This document shows, piece by piece, positions 1 to 7,565 of a DNA stretch of 12,490 bases. The stretch's first letter is position 1; the number at the start of each line of letters is the position of its first letter. This DNA comes from Bacteroidales bacterium UBA5235 (GTDB lineage: Bacteria; Bacteroidota; Bacteroidia; Bacteroidales; VadinHA17): contig DHUL01000067.1 of the NCBI GenBank assembly GCA_002409145.1, positions 13,801-26,290 on the forward strand, given 5' to 3'. The notes beneath the pieces were generated by a model. That model searched no databases, was not told the origin of the DNA, and saw nothing but the letters and a program-made list of their open reading frames with translations. A program made the position numbers and the translations under genes.

Positions 1-369
1 CTTGACCCGGCCACCGGGGAGCTTGTCAATGACCCGGCCACACTGGCGTCAATGAACGCAAATACTACAATGTGGTCACCGTTCATGACCAGGCACGTTT
101 TCAGTGACTGGGCAGTGGAAGATGGCTCCTTTCTGAGGCTGAATACACTTACTCTCGGGTACTCGCTTCCTGATATTGTAACCGAAAGGCTTCACATACA
201 GCGTCTGAGATTCTATGTTTCAGGCCAGAATGTGTTCGTGTGGACAAACTATTCGGGATTTGATCCTGAGGTCTCTTCGAGGAGAAACACAGTGCTTACT
301 CCGGGACTTGATTACTCGGCTTATCCAAAAAGCAGGCAGCTGTTGTTTGGTGTGAACCTGACTTTTTAA
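1..369 (+). CDS. SusC/RagA-family TonB-linked outer-membrane receptor, C-terminal fragment
   Basis: The reading frame is open from base 1 to a TAA at 367-369, giving the last 122 residues of a protein whose beginning lies outside the window. Seen: the segment 'WAVEDGSFLRLNTLTLGYSLP' (truncated here to its recognisable core, about residues 36-55), then 'LRFYVSGQNVFVWTNYSGFD', a 'YPKSRQLLFGVNLTF' ending, and a terminal Phe. This is the usual close of SusC-type barrels, and the last strand ending in an aromatic residue fits a BAM-recognised beta-signal. In this family the 22-strand barrel imports oligosaccharides across the outer membrane with TonB energy and is capped by the SusD lipoprotein, whose gene starts 14 bp downstream. 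The glycan cannot be read from this fragment; the neighbours point to pectin. The plug, the carboxypeptidase-like N-terminal domain and the promoter are not visible. Confidence 0.93.
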   Translation, partial: LDPATGELVNDPATLASMNANTTMWSPFMTRHVFSDWAVEDGSFLRLNTLTLGYSLPDIVTERLHIQRLRFYVSGQNVFVWTNYSGFDPEVSSRRNTVLTPGLDYSAYPKSRQLLFGVNLTF

Positions 370-383
370 TCCGATAAAAAGAG

Positions 384-2180
384 ATGAATATGAAAAAGTT
401 CGTATATATTCTGATTAGTATCGTTTTTGCCGGCCTGCTTGTGTCGTGCGAAGACTTCCTGGAAGCTCCGTCACAGTCAACGCTGGATGAGTCGCTGATC
501 TTCTCCAATCCGACCCTTGCAGCATCGGCCATTGACGGCATAAAGGAGCCGATAGGTCAGACAAACTCTTACAGGGGACGGTTCCTGACGCATTACGGTG
601 CAAACACTGACATAGAGTGGTTTAACAACTCCCACCAGGCAGGTGCAAGGTCGGACCTGTCAAGATATCTCAATTCGGCCATCAATACTGACATGAACAC
701 GGCTAACAATGCCTGGGCGCAGATGTATTCAGGCATTGAGCGTGCGAACATCTGTATAAGGGGTCTCCGCACCTATGGCAATCCGGCTCCGGGAACGGAA
801 ATGGGACAATTGCTCGGGGAGGCGCTTACCCTCAGGGCCGTTTACTATGCAGATCTTGCAAAGGCCTGGGGTGATGTGGTTGCCAGGTTCGAGCCTGTAT
901 CTTCAGAAACAATGTACCTGTCAAAGAGCAGCCGGGATGAGATATACAAACAGCTCATTGCTGACCTGGGGGAGGCTGCAGAACTTGTGGCGTGGCCTAA
1001 CGGCAATGCGAGAACCACAACCACGGAGGGGATCAACAGGGCATTCGTGAAGGCTTTCCGGGCACGGATATGCCTTGTCGCTGCAGGGTATTCACAGTAT
1101 CCTGACGGAATCCGGCGCAGCAATGATCCCGAGCTGGCGGTATCAACCCTCTATCCGGTTGCAATGCAGGAGTGTCTTGATGTTATCAGCAGCGGAACCG
1201 CAAAGCTGGAGGGCAGTTTCGAAGGATTCTGGAGGAAGGTGTGCGAGGAAAATATAGCAGCAGGTGGTGAGTCACTCTGGGAAATTCCCTTTGCCGACGG
1301 CCGCGGCCGGATGGCATTCACCTTCGCTGTTAAGCATGCAAGCGCTGACCAGTATACCGAACAGCCACGTGGTGGTGACTACGGTCCGCTGCCGCATGTC
1401 TTCTATGATTATGACGTGAAGGACACCCGCAGGGATGTGACCTGCGTGCCCTACTCATGGGGAACAGCTACAAACAAGGTATCGAAACAGACAATCAACA
1501 CCGGCAACGGCGTCTCCCTGTGGTATTTCGGCAAGCTCAGGTATGAGTGGATGAAAAGGTATGTCACCTCCACCAATGACGACGGACTCAATGAGATCTA
1601 CATGCGTTATGCCGAAGTGCTGCTTATGGCAGCAGAGATCCAGAATGAACTTGGCAATCTGGGGCCGGCAAAGGACTACCTGAAGCAGGTGAGGCAGAGA
1701 GCATTCAGACAGGCTGACTGGCCAGTAAAGGTTGACGCTTATCTGAATGCAATCACAACCAAAGAACAAATGTTTACCGCCATTATCAACGAACATGCTT
1801 TTGAGTTCTGCGGCGAGATGGAACGCAAGGCTGCGCTGATACGCTGGAACCTGCTGGGAACCAAGATGGATGAGGCGCTGGCGAAGATGACCAGCCTCAG
1901 CAACCGGGAAGGCAGCTACTCCGACGTGCCGGAAATGCTCTACTACAGGTATGCACCTGACGGCGAGTCACTCCAGTTCTATGGGCTGAACAGGGGCGAG
2001 ACAGCAGACATGTCGTCTGACTATACCTATAATACTGTTTACGTGAGCTCCGATAAACTCGGCACTTCCAAAATCAACTCGCTCTACACTAATGATCCGG
2101 ATCAGAACCAGTTCTGGCCTATCTGGCAGGTTTTCATAGACGCCAGCAACGGCGCCCTGAAAAATGATTATGGCTATTAA
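384..2180 (+). CDS. SusD/RagB-family outer-membrane glycan-binding lipoprotein
   Basis: A complete 598-residue protein, within the usual size range of SusD homologues. The N-terminus has a Lys pair, a hydrophobic stretch and the lipobox L-V-S-C, with Cys22 as the predicted lipidated residue. Glu-Asp directly after the Cys fits the acidic surface-export signals of Bacteroidota lipoproteins. Helical TPR-like segments typical of the family occur at about 111-128 (WAQMYSGIERANICIRGL), 145-165 and 215-235. The C-terminal half carries 'YMRYAEVLLMAAEIQNELG' and 'EFCGEMERKAALIRWNLLG', and the protein ends in a family-typical 'NGALKNDYGY' tail. SusD proteins sit as a lid on the SusC barrel and bind the incoming glycan. 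The gene follows susC by 14 bp, so the two are very likely co-transcribed. ATG 384 was chosen; ATG 390 (Met3) is equally possible and changes only two residues. Ligand specificity is inferred from the downstream pectin enzymes, not from this sequence. Confidence 0.96.
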   Translation: MNMKKFVYILISIVFAGLLVSCEDFLEAPSQSTLDESLIFSNPTLAASAIDGIKEPIGQTNSYRGRFLTHYGANTDIEWFNNSHQAGARSDLSRYLNSAINTDMNTANNAWAQMYSGIERANICIRGLRTYGNPAPGTEMGQLLGEALTLRAVYYADLAKAWGDVVARFEPVSSETMYLSKSSRDEIYKQLIADLGEAAELVAWPNGNARTTTTEGINRAFVKAFRARICLVAAGYSQYPDGIRRSNDPELAVSTLYPVAMQECLDVISSGTAKLEGSFEGFWRKVCEENIAAGGESLWEIPFADGRGRMAFTFAVKHASADQYTEQPRGGDYGPLPHVFYDYDVKDTRRDVTCVPYSWGTATNKVSKQTINTGNGVSLWYFGKLRYEWMKRYVTSTNDDGLNEIYMRYAEVLLMAAEIQNELGNLGPAKDYLKQVRQRAFRQADWPVKVDAYLNAITTKEQMFTAIINEHAFEFCGEMERKAALIRWNLLGTKMDEALAKMTSLSNREGSYSDVPEMLYYRYAPDGESLQFYGLNRGETADMSSDYTYNTVYVSSDKLGTSKINSLYTNDPDQNQFWPIWQVFIDASNGALKNDYGY

Positions 2181-2199
2181 ACCAACTAAATCGTTATCA

Positions 2200-3807
2200 A
2201 TGAACAAGATAATTATAAAAACAGGATTATTTGCCGGGCTGATCACGATGATCTTGGTCACCGCCTGCAAGGAGCAGATTGACCCGGTGGTGGAGGATCT
2301 TGATTTCAGCAGGGCATTTTCGCCGGTTGGAATAGAAGCGATCATCAGCAAAACCACAACAGTTACTATTACATGGACCTCGGTTAAGAATGCCGACCAT
2401 TACATCCTTGAGATCTATGACGGAGCAACTGCATCGGGAACACTGGTACACTCAGCCGAGGTTTCCCCTACTGAACAGAGCCAGGTCTCTTACACTTATG
2501 TGCTTCCTGCAGGTGACACACAGTTCTCGGCCAGGATAAAAGCCGTCAGCTCCATTCAGGGGGTTGATGAATCAAAATGGTCAGTTATTGCATTCAGAAC
2601 CGACCCTGAAAACCTTTTTCAGGGATATGACACCTATATGTCGGCTATGAATGGTTGCATCGTGCAATGGAAGCCTGGGGCAGCAGCCACCTCGCTTCTC
2701 CTTGTCAACGGCGGCACAGAGTTGCCATTCACACTCAGTGCAGAAGATCTTGAACTCGGAGGGAGACAGTTGACAGGATTGCCTAACGGTGTTTATGAGG
2801 TACGGCTGATGAACGGGAACTTTATAAGGGGCCGGACACATGTCGTCATTGAAGGAGACGTGCTGGTGGAACCGGGTGGCGATCTGAAGGCAGCCCTTGA
2901 CGCATTGCCCGCCGGAGGCGTTGTACTACTTGTGAACGGAACATCTTACCCGCTGTCAGAGGTTGATACCGTGAGGACGAGTACCAAGATAAGAGGCATT
3001 CTGCCAGGTGACCTTCCGAAAATTTATCTGGTGACAGATGGAGGCAACCACATGTTTGACATCGGAACTGCAATGACAGCATCTGACTCACTGGTCTTTG
3101 AAAATGTCGATATCAGCTGCGCATATGATGACGGTGCCATAAAACACAGGGGTGTCATTGACCAGGAAGGTGATGCATTCACGATAGGGGCAATAAAATT
3201 CCGCAACTGCATTATCAGGAACTCGGGCCGGAGCGCCATCCGCCTTCGCGGCAATGCCGCCGGCCAGGTCATCAATAACGTTGAGTTCCTGAACTGCGTC
3301 ATGTATGATTTTGCCTTTGACAGCCATTACGGCGTACTGAACGGCGCTGCAACCGGGAACTTTATAAACATCAAATTCATTAACTGCACTGTCTATAAAT
3401 TAAGAGGCGGCATCATCAACTACGGAAACGGAGCAGGATGCCAGAGCGTTGTGGTCGATAACTGCACCTTCAATGAAACATGCATTGACAGCGGTAGCTC
3501 AAGGTTTTTCATTGACTTCGGTACAAACAATACATCAACGGGTACGCTTACCATCAGTGACTGCATCCTTGGACAGACTGTTGACAGGGCAAACGGTGTA
3601 AGACCTGGCGCTATGACAATGACAATTACAGGGTCATTCTATACATCTGATTTCTATGACGGGACAGGGCCGGTGAAGAACCTGATGGAAGCGTACGCCG
3701 GTGCTTCAACAGCCCTGTGGACAGACCCTGCAGGAGGCGATTTCAGCTTCCAGGACAAGAGTTTTAAAGGTATCGGCCTGGCCGGCGCACCACGCTGGGC
3801 TGACTAA
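2200..3807 (+). CDS. Surface lipoprotein with beta-sandwich modules and DUF4957/DUF5123-like right-handed beta-helix
   Basis: I take ATG 2200 as the start (535 residues). It puts a lysine-containing n-region, a hydrophobic core and the lipobox V-T-A-C (Cys23) right at the N-terminus, 20 bp after the susD stop. An in-frame ATG at 2164 would overlap susD by 17 bp and add 12 polar residues before the signal. About residues 40-135 look like a fibronectin-III-type domain, and 140-218 like a second beta-sandwich. From about 222 to the end comes a run of short strands with Asn/Cys-containing turns (for example 'IKFRNCIIRNSGRSAIRLRG', 'VDNCTFN'), as in right-handed parallel beta-helices of the pectate-lyase superfold. 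The C-terminal 'LWTDPAGGDFSFQDKSF' and final 'G.PRW' resemble DUF5123 proteins of Bacteroidota pectin loci. Position after SusD suggests a surface glycan-binding protein; lyase activity is possible, but I see no clear catalytic motif. Function is inferred. Confidence 0.85.
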   Translation: MNKIIIKTGLFAGLITMILVTACKEQIDPVVEDLDFSRAFSPVGIEAIISKTTTVTITWTSVKNADHYILEIYDGATASGTLVHSAEVSPTEQSQVSYTYVLPAGDTQFSARIKAVSSIQGVDESKWSVIAFRTDPENLFQGYDTYMSAMNGCIVQWKPGAAATSLLLVNGGTELPFTLSAEDLELGGRQLTGLPNGVYEVRLMNGNFIRGRTHVVIEGDVLVEPGGDLKAALDALPAGGVVLLVNGTSYPLSEVDTVRTSTKIRGILPGDLPKIYLVTDGGNHMFDIGTAMTASDSLVFENVDISCAYDDGAIKHRGVIDQEGDAFTIGAIKFRNCIIRNSGRSAIRLRGNAAGQVINNVEFLNCVMYDFAFDSHYGVLNGAATGNFINIKFINCTVYKLRGGIINYGNGAGCQSVVVDNCTFNETCIDSGSSRFFIDFGTNNTSTGTLTISDCILGQTVDRANGVRPGAMTMTITGSFYTSDFYDGTGPVKNLMEAYAGASTALWTDPAGGDFSFQDKSFKGIGLAGAPRWAD

Positions 3808-3850
3808 GTTTGAGGTTTGGATTTTAGGTTAATTCTGTAATTACTCCTGT

Positions 3851-3873
3851 GGACCGGGAAGTCTTTCCGGTCC
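3851..3873 (+). promoter_or_regulatory. Strong intergenic RNA hairpin (attenuator, processing or stability element; unproven)
   Basis: GGACCGGGAA (3851-3860) pairs with TTTCCGGTCC (3864-3873) around a 3-base loop: ten contiguous pairs, one of them a G-T wobble. It lies in the 115-bp gap between the beta-helix lipoprotein gene and the first enzyme gene, the only sizeable gap in the plus-strand block. No T-run follows (the next bases are CCGGGGTAATTT), so it is not a textbook intrinsic terminator. Downstream, CCGGAAAGA (3899-3907) can pair perfectly with TCTTTCCGG (3862-3870), and GGTCC (3893-3897) can pair with GGACC (3851-3855). A mutually exclusive fold is therefore possible shortly before ATG 3923. 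It may lower or tune enzyme expression relative to the SusCD part. The pairing is seen; the function is inference. Confidence 0.5.
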
Positions 3874-3922
3874 CCGGGGTAATTTCAGATAAGGTCCGCC
3901 GGAAAGAATTATCCTGCCAGAC

Positions 3923-5947
3923 ATGAAGCGAAGGAGAATCCATATACCGGTCTGTAAGACATTGTTACTGACGGCTTTCTGTTCTGTCATTGCTGCCGGG
4001 CTCAATGCCCAGGATCCATATAAGGTGGCAGACTGGAAAACTGAATTCACCATGCGCTCATACCTTCTTCAGGAGATGCATTCCCTCTATGATCGTCGCC
4101 GTGAACGGCTATGTGAAGCACTGTCAGATGAGCGTGCTTTCAATGAATACAAAGCCGGATGCAGAGGGAGTTACCTCCGCCTCCTGGGAGAGCTTCCCCC
4201 GGAGACTCCGCTGAATGCTGAGATAACAGGCCGTATTACCCTCGGCAATATTGGTCTTGAGAAAGTTATTATTGAGTCGAGGCCCGGGCATCATGTTACC
4301 GCCAACCTCTACCTGCCGGCAGGGGAGGGTCCATTCCCGGCAGTGATCTTCTTCTGCGGGCATGAGATGACATCAAAAGCAACTCTTTCTTATATGGAAA
4401 CAGCCATTCTGTTTGCAGCAAACGGCATTGCAGCAATGGTTACCGATCCCATCTCACAGGGTGAAAGGGTTCAGTTTACTGATACTGAAGGGAGGCGGAT
4501 CCTCAGGGGAAGCACAACCGAGCACACCCTTTTGAATGCCGGCGCCATACTGACCGGTAGCAGTGTTGCCGCATGGGAATTGTTTGATAATGTGAGAGCC
4601 CTTGATTACCTCGTCTCAAGACCTGAGATAGACAGCAATCGCATAGGATGTATGGGCAATTCCGGGGGTGGAGCACAGACAATGTGGTTCATCGGTTATG
4701 ATGACAGGGTAAAGGCAGCAGCGCCATGCAGCTTCATCACAACCAGGGAGAGGGAATACGGACTTAATGGTACCGGTGACGGATGCCAGCAGATTCCCGG
4801 CGAGGGAAAGGCTGGCCTCGAGATAGCTGACTACCTTGCCATCTTCGCTCCCAAACCCCTGCTTATTCTTGCCGGGAGATATGACTTTGTTGATTATCAG
4901 GGCGCCATTGATGCATTCAATGAATTGAAGTCAGTCTACACTCTGACCGGTCACCCTGACAGGATTTCACTGTTTACCGGTGATGACGGGCACGGGCTGT
5001 CTGCCCCTAAAAGGGAAGCAGCCATGTTGTGGTTCAGAAGATGGCTTGATGCCGACAACTCACCCATTGTCCGTGAGATTCCGGCTGCACCTGCAGAAGA
5101 AGATACCTGGTGCACTCCGTCAGGCCAGGTTAATGCCATGTACCCCGGTGAGATCACCATGCAGGATTATAGCAGGAGGAGAGTGCCGGAACTGGCCGCT
5201 GAGAGGCGGAGGTTTATTGAAGGAAGCAACAGGGAAGCACTCAGAGACACACTGAGAAGACTGCTGTCAATACGTAATGATTGCCGTGAAGGGGTAAGCA
5301 TTGAGACCAGGGGCAGTTTTCCAGTTAATGGGCATTCCACAGAAAAACTGATAATCAGGCGCACCGGTGAGGTTCCCCTGCCCTGTCATCTGTACCGGAA
5401 CACCTGGAAAGGTGTTGCTGATACCCTGATCATCTGGCTGAGTCATAAGGGAAAGGTGTCACTTGCCGCTGACAGCACTCCGGAAGGATTCCTGCCTGGC
5501 AGGTACAGGGCTGTTCTGGCAGCTGATCTGCGCGGAATGGGTGAAACAGCCGAAAAGCCACAGGATAATGATCCGAAATATTACAACAGTGAGTACCATA
5601 ACGCCGTTCTGAGTATGCATGTGGGGCAGCCCCTGCCTGGGCAACGCGTACGCGACATACTCATGATCCTTGATTTTATTTCTTCTGATGAGGAGCTCGG
5701 AAGAATGCCTGTAAAAGTGGTTGCCTCCGGTCCGGCCGCCCTCCCCTCACACCTTGCAGCTGTTCTTGACACCCGTATTGATGACCTTGAGATGTCGGCA
5801 ACAATAGAGTCATTTTCCGAAATCACTGACAGGCCTGTGGAAAAGGAATGGTTTTCGTGGATAATTCCGGGAATTCTGAAGTATTTTGACCTGCCGGACC
5901 TGGCAGTCATGAGACCGGACCTGAAATACAATTACACTTACAGGTAA
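3923..5947 (+). CDS. Secreted two-domain alpha/beta-hydrolase, acetylxylan-esterase-like carbohydrate esterase
   Basis: A 674-residue protein with an Arg/Lys-rich start, a hydrophobic stretch and a probable signal peptidase I site near 'GLNAQ' (about residue 30), so exported and not lipidated. The first hydrolase domain spans about 85-380. It has the nucleophile elbow G-N-S-G-G with Ser247, an acid candidate Asp321 in 'LAGRYDFVD' (Asp324 is the alternative) and His357 in 'DDGHGLS'. 'PAVIFFCGHEMTSKA' and 'VTDPISQGER' resemble the acetyl-esterase/Abhydrolase_7 and AXE1 groups. A second region, about 430-674, has the order of an alpha/beta-hydrolase (strand 'TLIIWLSHKG', 'VLAADLRGMGET', 'VKVVASGPAALPSHLAAV'), but Pro604 stands where the nucleophile would be, so it looks inactive. 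The likely role is removing acetyl or other ester groups from pectin or side-chain glycans; the substrate is not readable. It starts the enzyme block and is followed after 4 bp by the GH43 gene. Start ATG 3923 gives a clean signal peptide; no clear Shine-Dalgarno is present. Confidence 0.85.
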   Translation: MKRRRIHIPVCKTLLLTAFCSVIAAGLNAQDPYKVADWKTEFTMRSYLLQEMHSLYDRRRERLCEALSDERAFNEYKAGCRGSYLRLLGELPPETPLNAEITGRITLGNIGLEKVIIESRPGHHVTANLYLPAGEGPFPAVIFFCGHEMTSKATLSYMETAILFAANGIAAMVTDPISQGERVQFTDTEGRRILRGSTTEHTLLNAGAILTGSSVAAWELFDNVRALDYLVSRPEIDSNRIGCMGNSGGGAQTMWFIGYDDRVKAAAPCSFITTREREYGLNGTGDGCQQIPGEGKAGLEIADYLAIFAPKPLLILAGRYDFVDYQGAIDAFNELKSVYTLTGHPDRISLFTGDDGHGLSAPKREAAMLWFRRWLDADNSPIVREIPAAPAEEDTWCTPSGQVNAMYPGEITMQDYSRRRVPELAAERRRFIEGSNREALRDTLRRLLSIRNDCREGVSIETRGSFPVNGHSTEKLIIRRTGEVPLPCHLYRNTWKGVADTLIIWLSHKGKVSLAADSTPEGFLPGRYRAVLAADLRGMGETAEKPQDNDPKYYNSEYHNAVLSMHVGQPLPGQRVRDILMILDFISSDEELGRMPVKVVASGPAALPSHLAAVLDTRIDDLEMSATIESFSEITDRPVEKEWFSWIIPGILKYFDLPDLAVMRPDLKYNYTYR

Positions 5948-5951
5948 TGCG

Positions 5952-7562
5952 ATGAAGACATCGGACGCAATAATCATAAACCTGGTATTTCTTGCTGCCA
6001 TCGCGACCGGTTGCAGCAGAGGGCAGGCCATTGACAAAGGGGTAGTATACACAAATCCTGTCCTTCACTCCGATTACTCTGATCCGGATCTGATTCGCGC
6101 AGGCGAAGACTACTATATGGTTGCCTCGTCATTCAACTGCGTTCCTGGCCTGCCGGTACTTCACTCCAATGATCTTGTCAACTGGGAGCTCATTGGTTAT
6201 GCCCTTGACAGGTTGCTGCCCGAGGAATACTATTCCACTGTCAGGCACGGGGGTGGGGTATGGGCCCCGTGCATAAGGGAACACAACGGTGAGTTTTATA
6301 TCTTCTACCCTGATCCGGACCACGGTATTTACATGGTAAAAGCTCCCGGTCCCGGGGGGCCGTGGAGCCTGCCGGTGATGGTTATGGAGGGGAAGGGGTT
6401 GATTGATCCCACCCCGCTATGGGATGATGACGGGAGCGCTTACCTGGCTTATGCATTTGCAGGGACCAGGGCCGGTGTCAAGAGTGTGCTGATGGTCATC
6501 AGGATGAACCCAGACGGTACCGGTATCACAGGAGATCCCTTGATGATCTTTGACGGCCATGATGACAATCCTACGGTTGAGGGGCCGAAGTTCTACAAAC
6601 GGAACGGATACTATTACATCTTTGCTCCTGCCGGCGGAGTTACAAACGGCTGGCAACTTGCGCTCAGGGCAGAAAAGGTCTTTGGCCCCTGGGAACACAG
6701 GGTGGTGATGCACCGTGGTAAGACTGCAATTAATGGCCCTCACCAGGGCGCGTGGGTGACAACCCCGGGCGGGAAGGACTGGTTCATACACTTCCAGGAG
6801 AAGGGGGCATATGGGAGGATAGTTCACCTCCAGCCGATGAAATGGGTTGACGACTGGCCCGTGATTGGGATTGACGACGATGGTGACGGCACAGGTGAGC
6901 CCGTTACCTCTTTTGCAGCGCCATGGACTGGTAACCCGGGCCAGCCTGCGGCATCTGATGCCGGTGATGAATTTAACGGCAGCGTCAGACCGCTTAACTG
7001 GCAGTGGCACGCCAATCCTTCCCTCACCTGGGGATACCCCTCGGAGGCTGGAGGATTCTACAGGCTGAACTGCATCGCACGGCCTGACTCCATGCAAAAT
7101 ATGTGGGATGTGTCCAACCTCTTCCTGCACAAGCTGCCTGCGGAAAAATTTACAGCTACAGCCTCTGTAAAATGTAACCTCCGCTCTGTCGGCGAGGAGG
7201 CCGGAATGATAGTCATGGGCCGTGACTACCGGTACATATCAGTAAGACGTACAGACGACCGGCTCTTCATGAGGGTTGTGAGCTGCACGGATGCTGATAC
7301 GGGAGGCGTTGAGACAGAGCTCCTCTCGCAGGAGATACGCACCGGAGATATGTTTTTCAGGCTTACGGTTGAGTCCGGGGCCAGGTGCCGCTTCTCTTAC
7401 AGCATTGACGGAAACGAATTTACCGATGCCGGCGAATCATTTCCTGCAAGGCAGGGAATGTGGATCGGAGCTAAAGTCGGGTTCTTCGCCTTGCGCGACG
7501 GATTTGCAAATGATGCAGGTTCAATTGACCTCAACTGGTTCAGAATTTTAACAACAGACTGA
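5952..7562 (+). CDS. GH43 glycosidase lipoprotein with C-terminal concanavalin-like domain (arabinofuranosidase/xylosidase type)
   Basis: A 536-residue protein with lipobox A-T-G-C and Cys21, so membrane-anchored. The five-bladed propeller of GH43 spans about 32-320. The general base is Asp44 in 'DYSDPDLIR', the pKa-modulating Asp is Asp152 in 'LIDPTPLWDDDG', and the general acid is Glu210 in 'NPTVEGPKFY'; all three family residues are present. Residues about 335-534 ('SDAGDEFNGSVRPLNWQWHA', 'LFLHKLPAEKFTATASV', then a beta-rich stretch) match the beta-sandwich domain C-terminal to many xylosidase/arabinofuranosidase-type GH43 proteins, possibly subfamily 12. GH43 enzymes invert and release arabinose or xylose; in this setting arabinan or arabinose/xylose decorations of pectin are the most likely targets. 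The residues after Cys21 (Ser-Arg-Gly) lack the acidic pattern seen in the SusD here, so a periplasm-facing location is possible. The gene lies between the esterase (4 bp) and the CE12-GH28 gene (3 bp), clearly in one operon. Confidence 0.93.
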   Translation: MKTSDAIIINLVFLAAIATGCSRGQAIDKGVVYTNPVLHSDYSDPDLIRAGEDYYMVASSFNCVPGLPVLHSNDLVNWELIGYALDRLLPEEYYSTVRHGGGVWAPCIREHNGEFYIFYPDPDHGIYMVKAPGPGGPWSLPVMVMEGKGLIDPTPLWDDDGSAYLAYAFAGTRAGVKSVLMVIRMNPDGTGITGDPLMIFDGHDDNPTVEGPKFYKRNGYYYIFAPAGGVTNGWQLALRAEKVFGPWEHRVVMHRGKTAINGPHQGAWVTTPGGKDWFIHFQEKGAYGRIVHLQPMKWVDDWPVIGIDDDGDGTGEPVTSFAAPWTGNPGQPAASDAGDEFNGSVRPLNWQWHANPSLTWGYPSEAGGFYRLNCIARPDSMQNMWDVSNLFLHKLPAEKFTATASVKCNLRSVGEEAGMIVMGRDYRYISVRRTDDRLFMRVVSCTDADTGGVETELLSQEIRTGDMFFRLTVESGARCRFSYSIDGNEFTDAGESFPARQGMWIGAKVGFFALRDGFANDAGSIDLNWFRILTTD

Positions 7563-7565
7563 TTT

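Noticed and set aside
4..41. Direct repeat of an 11-base unit (GACCCGGCCAC) at 4-14 and 31-41 in the SusC fragment, with a 12-base relative (CTTGACCCGGCC) at 1-12 and 11273-11284.
   Set aside because: The copies encode Asp-Pro-Ala(-Thr/Asp) turns in frame, the usual spacing of a loop-coding duplication or codon coincidence; no flanking structure suggests a mobile or regulatory repeat.
2164..2199. Alternative upstream start for the beta-helix lipoprotein, overlapping susD by 17 bp.
   Set aside because: It would place 12 polar residues before the lipoprotein signal; ATG 2200 gives a normal signal directly.
3805..3812. TAAGTTTG, a match to the Bacteroidota -7 promoter consensus TAnnTTTG, at the start of the 115-bp gap.
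   Set aside because: I found no convincing -33 element at the right distance, and the match overlaps the stop codon; eight loosely constrained bases are expected by chance.
6417..7130. Long open frame on the minus strand (237 codons) opposite the GH43 gene.
   Set aside because: Its translation resembles no family and has Pro/Cys/His-rich low-plausibility content; it lies wholly opposite a gene with intact catalytic motifs, so it is a shadow frame.
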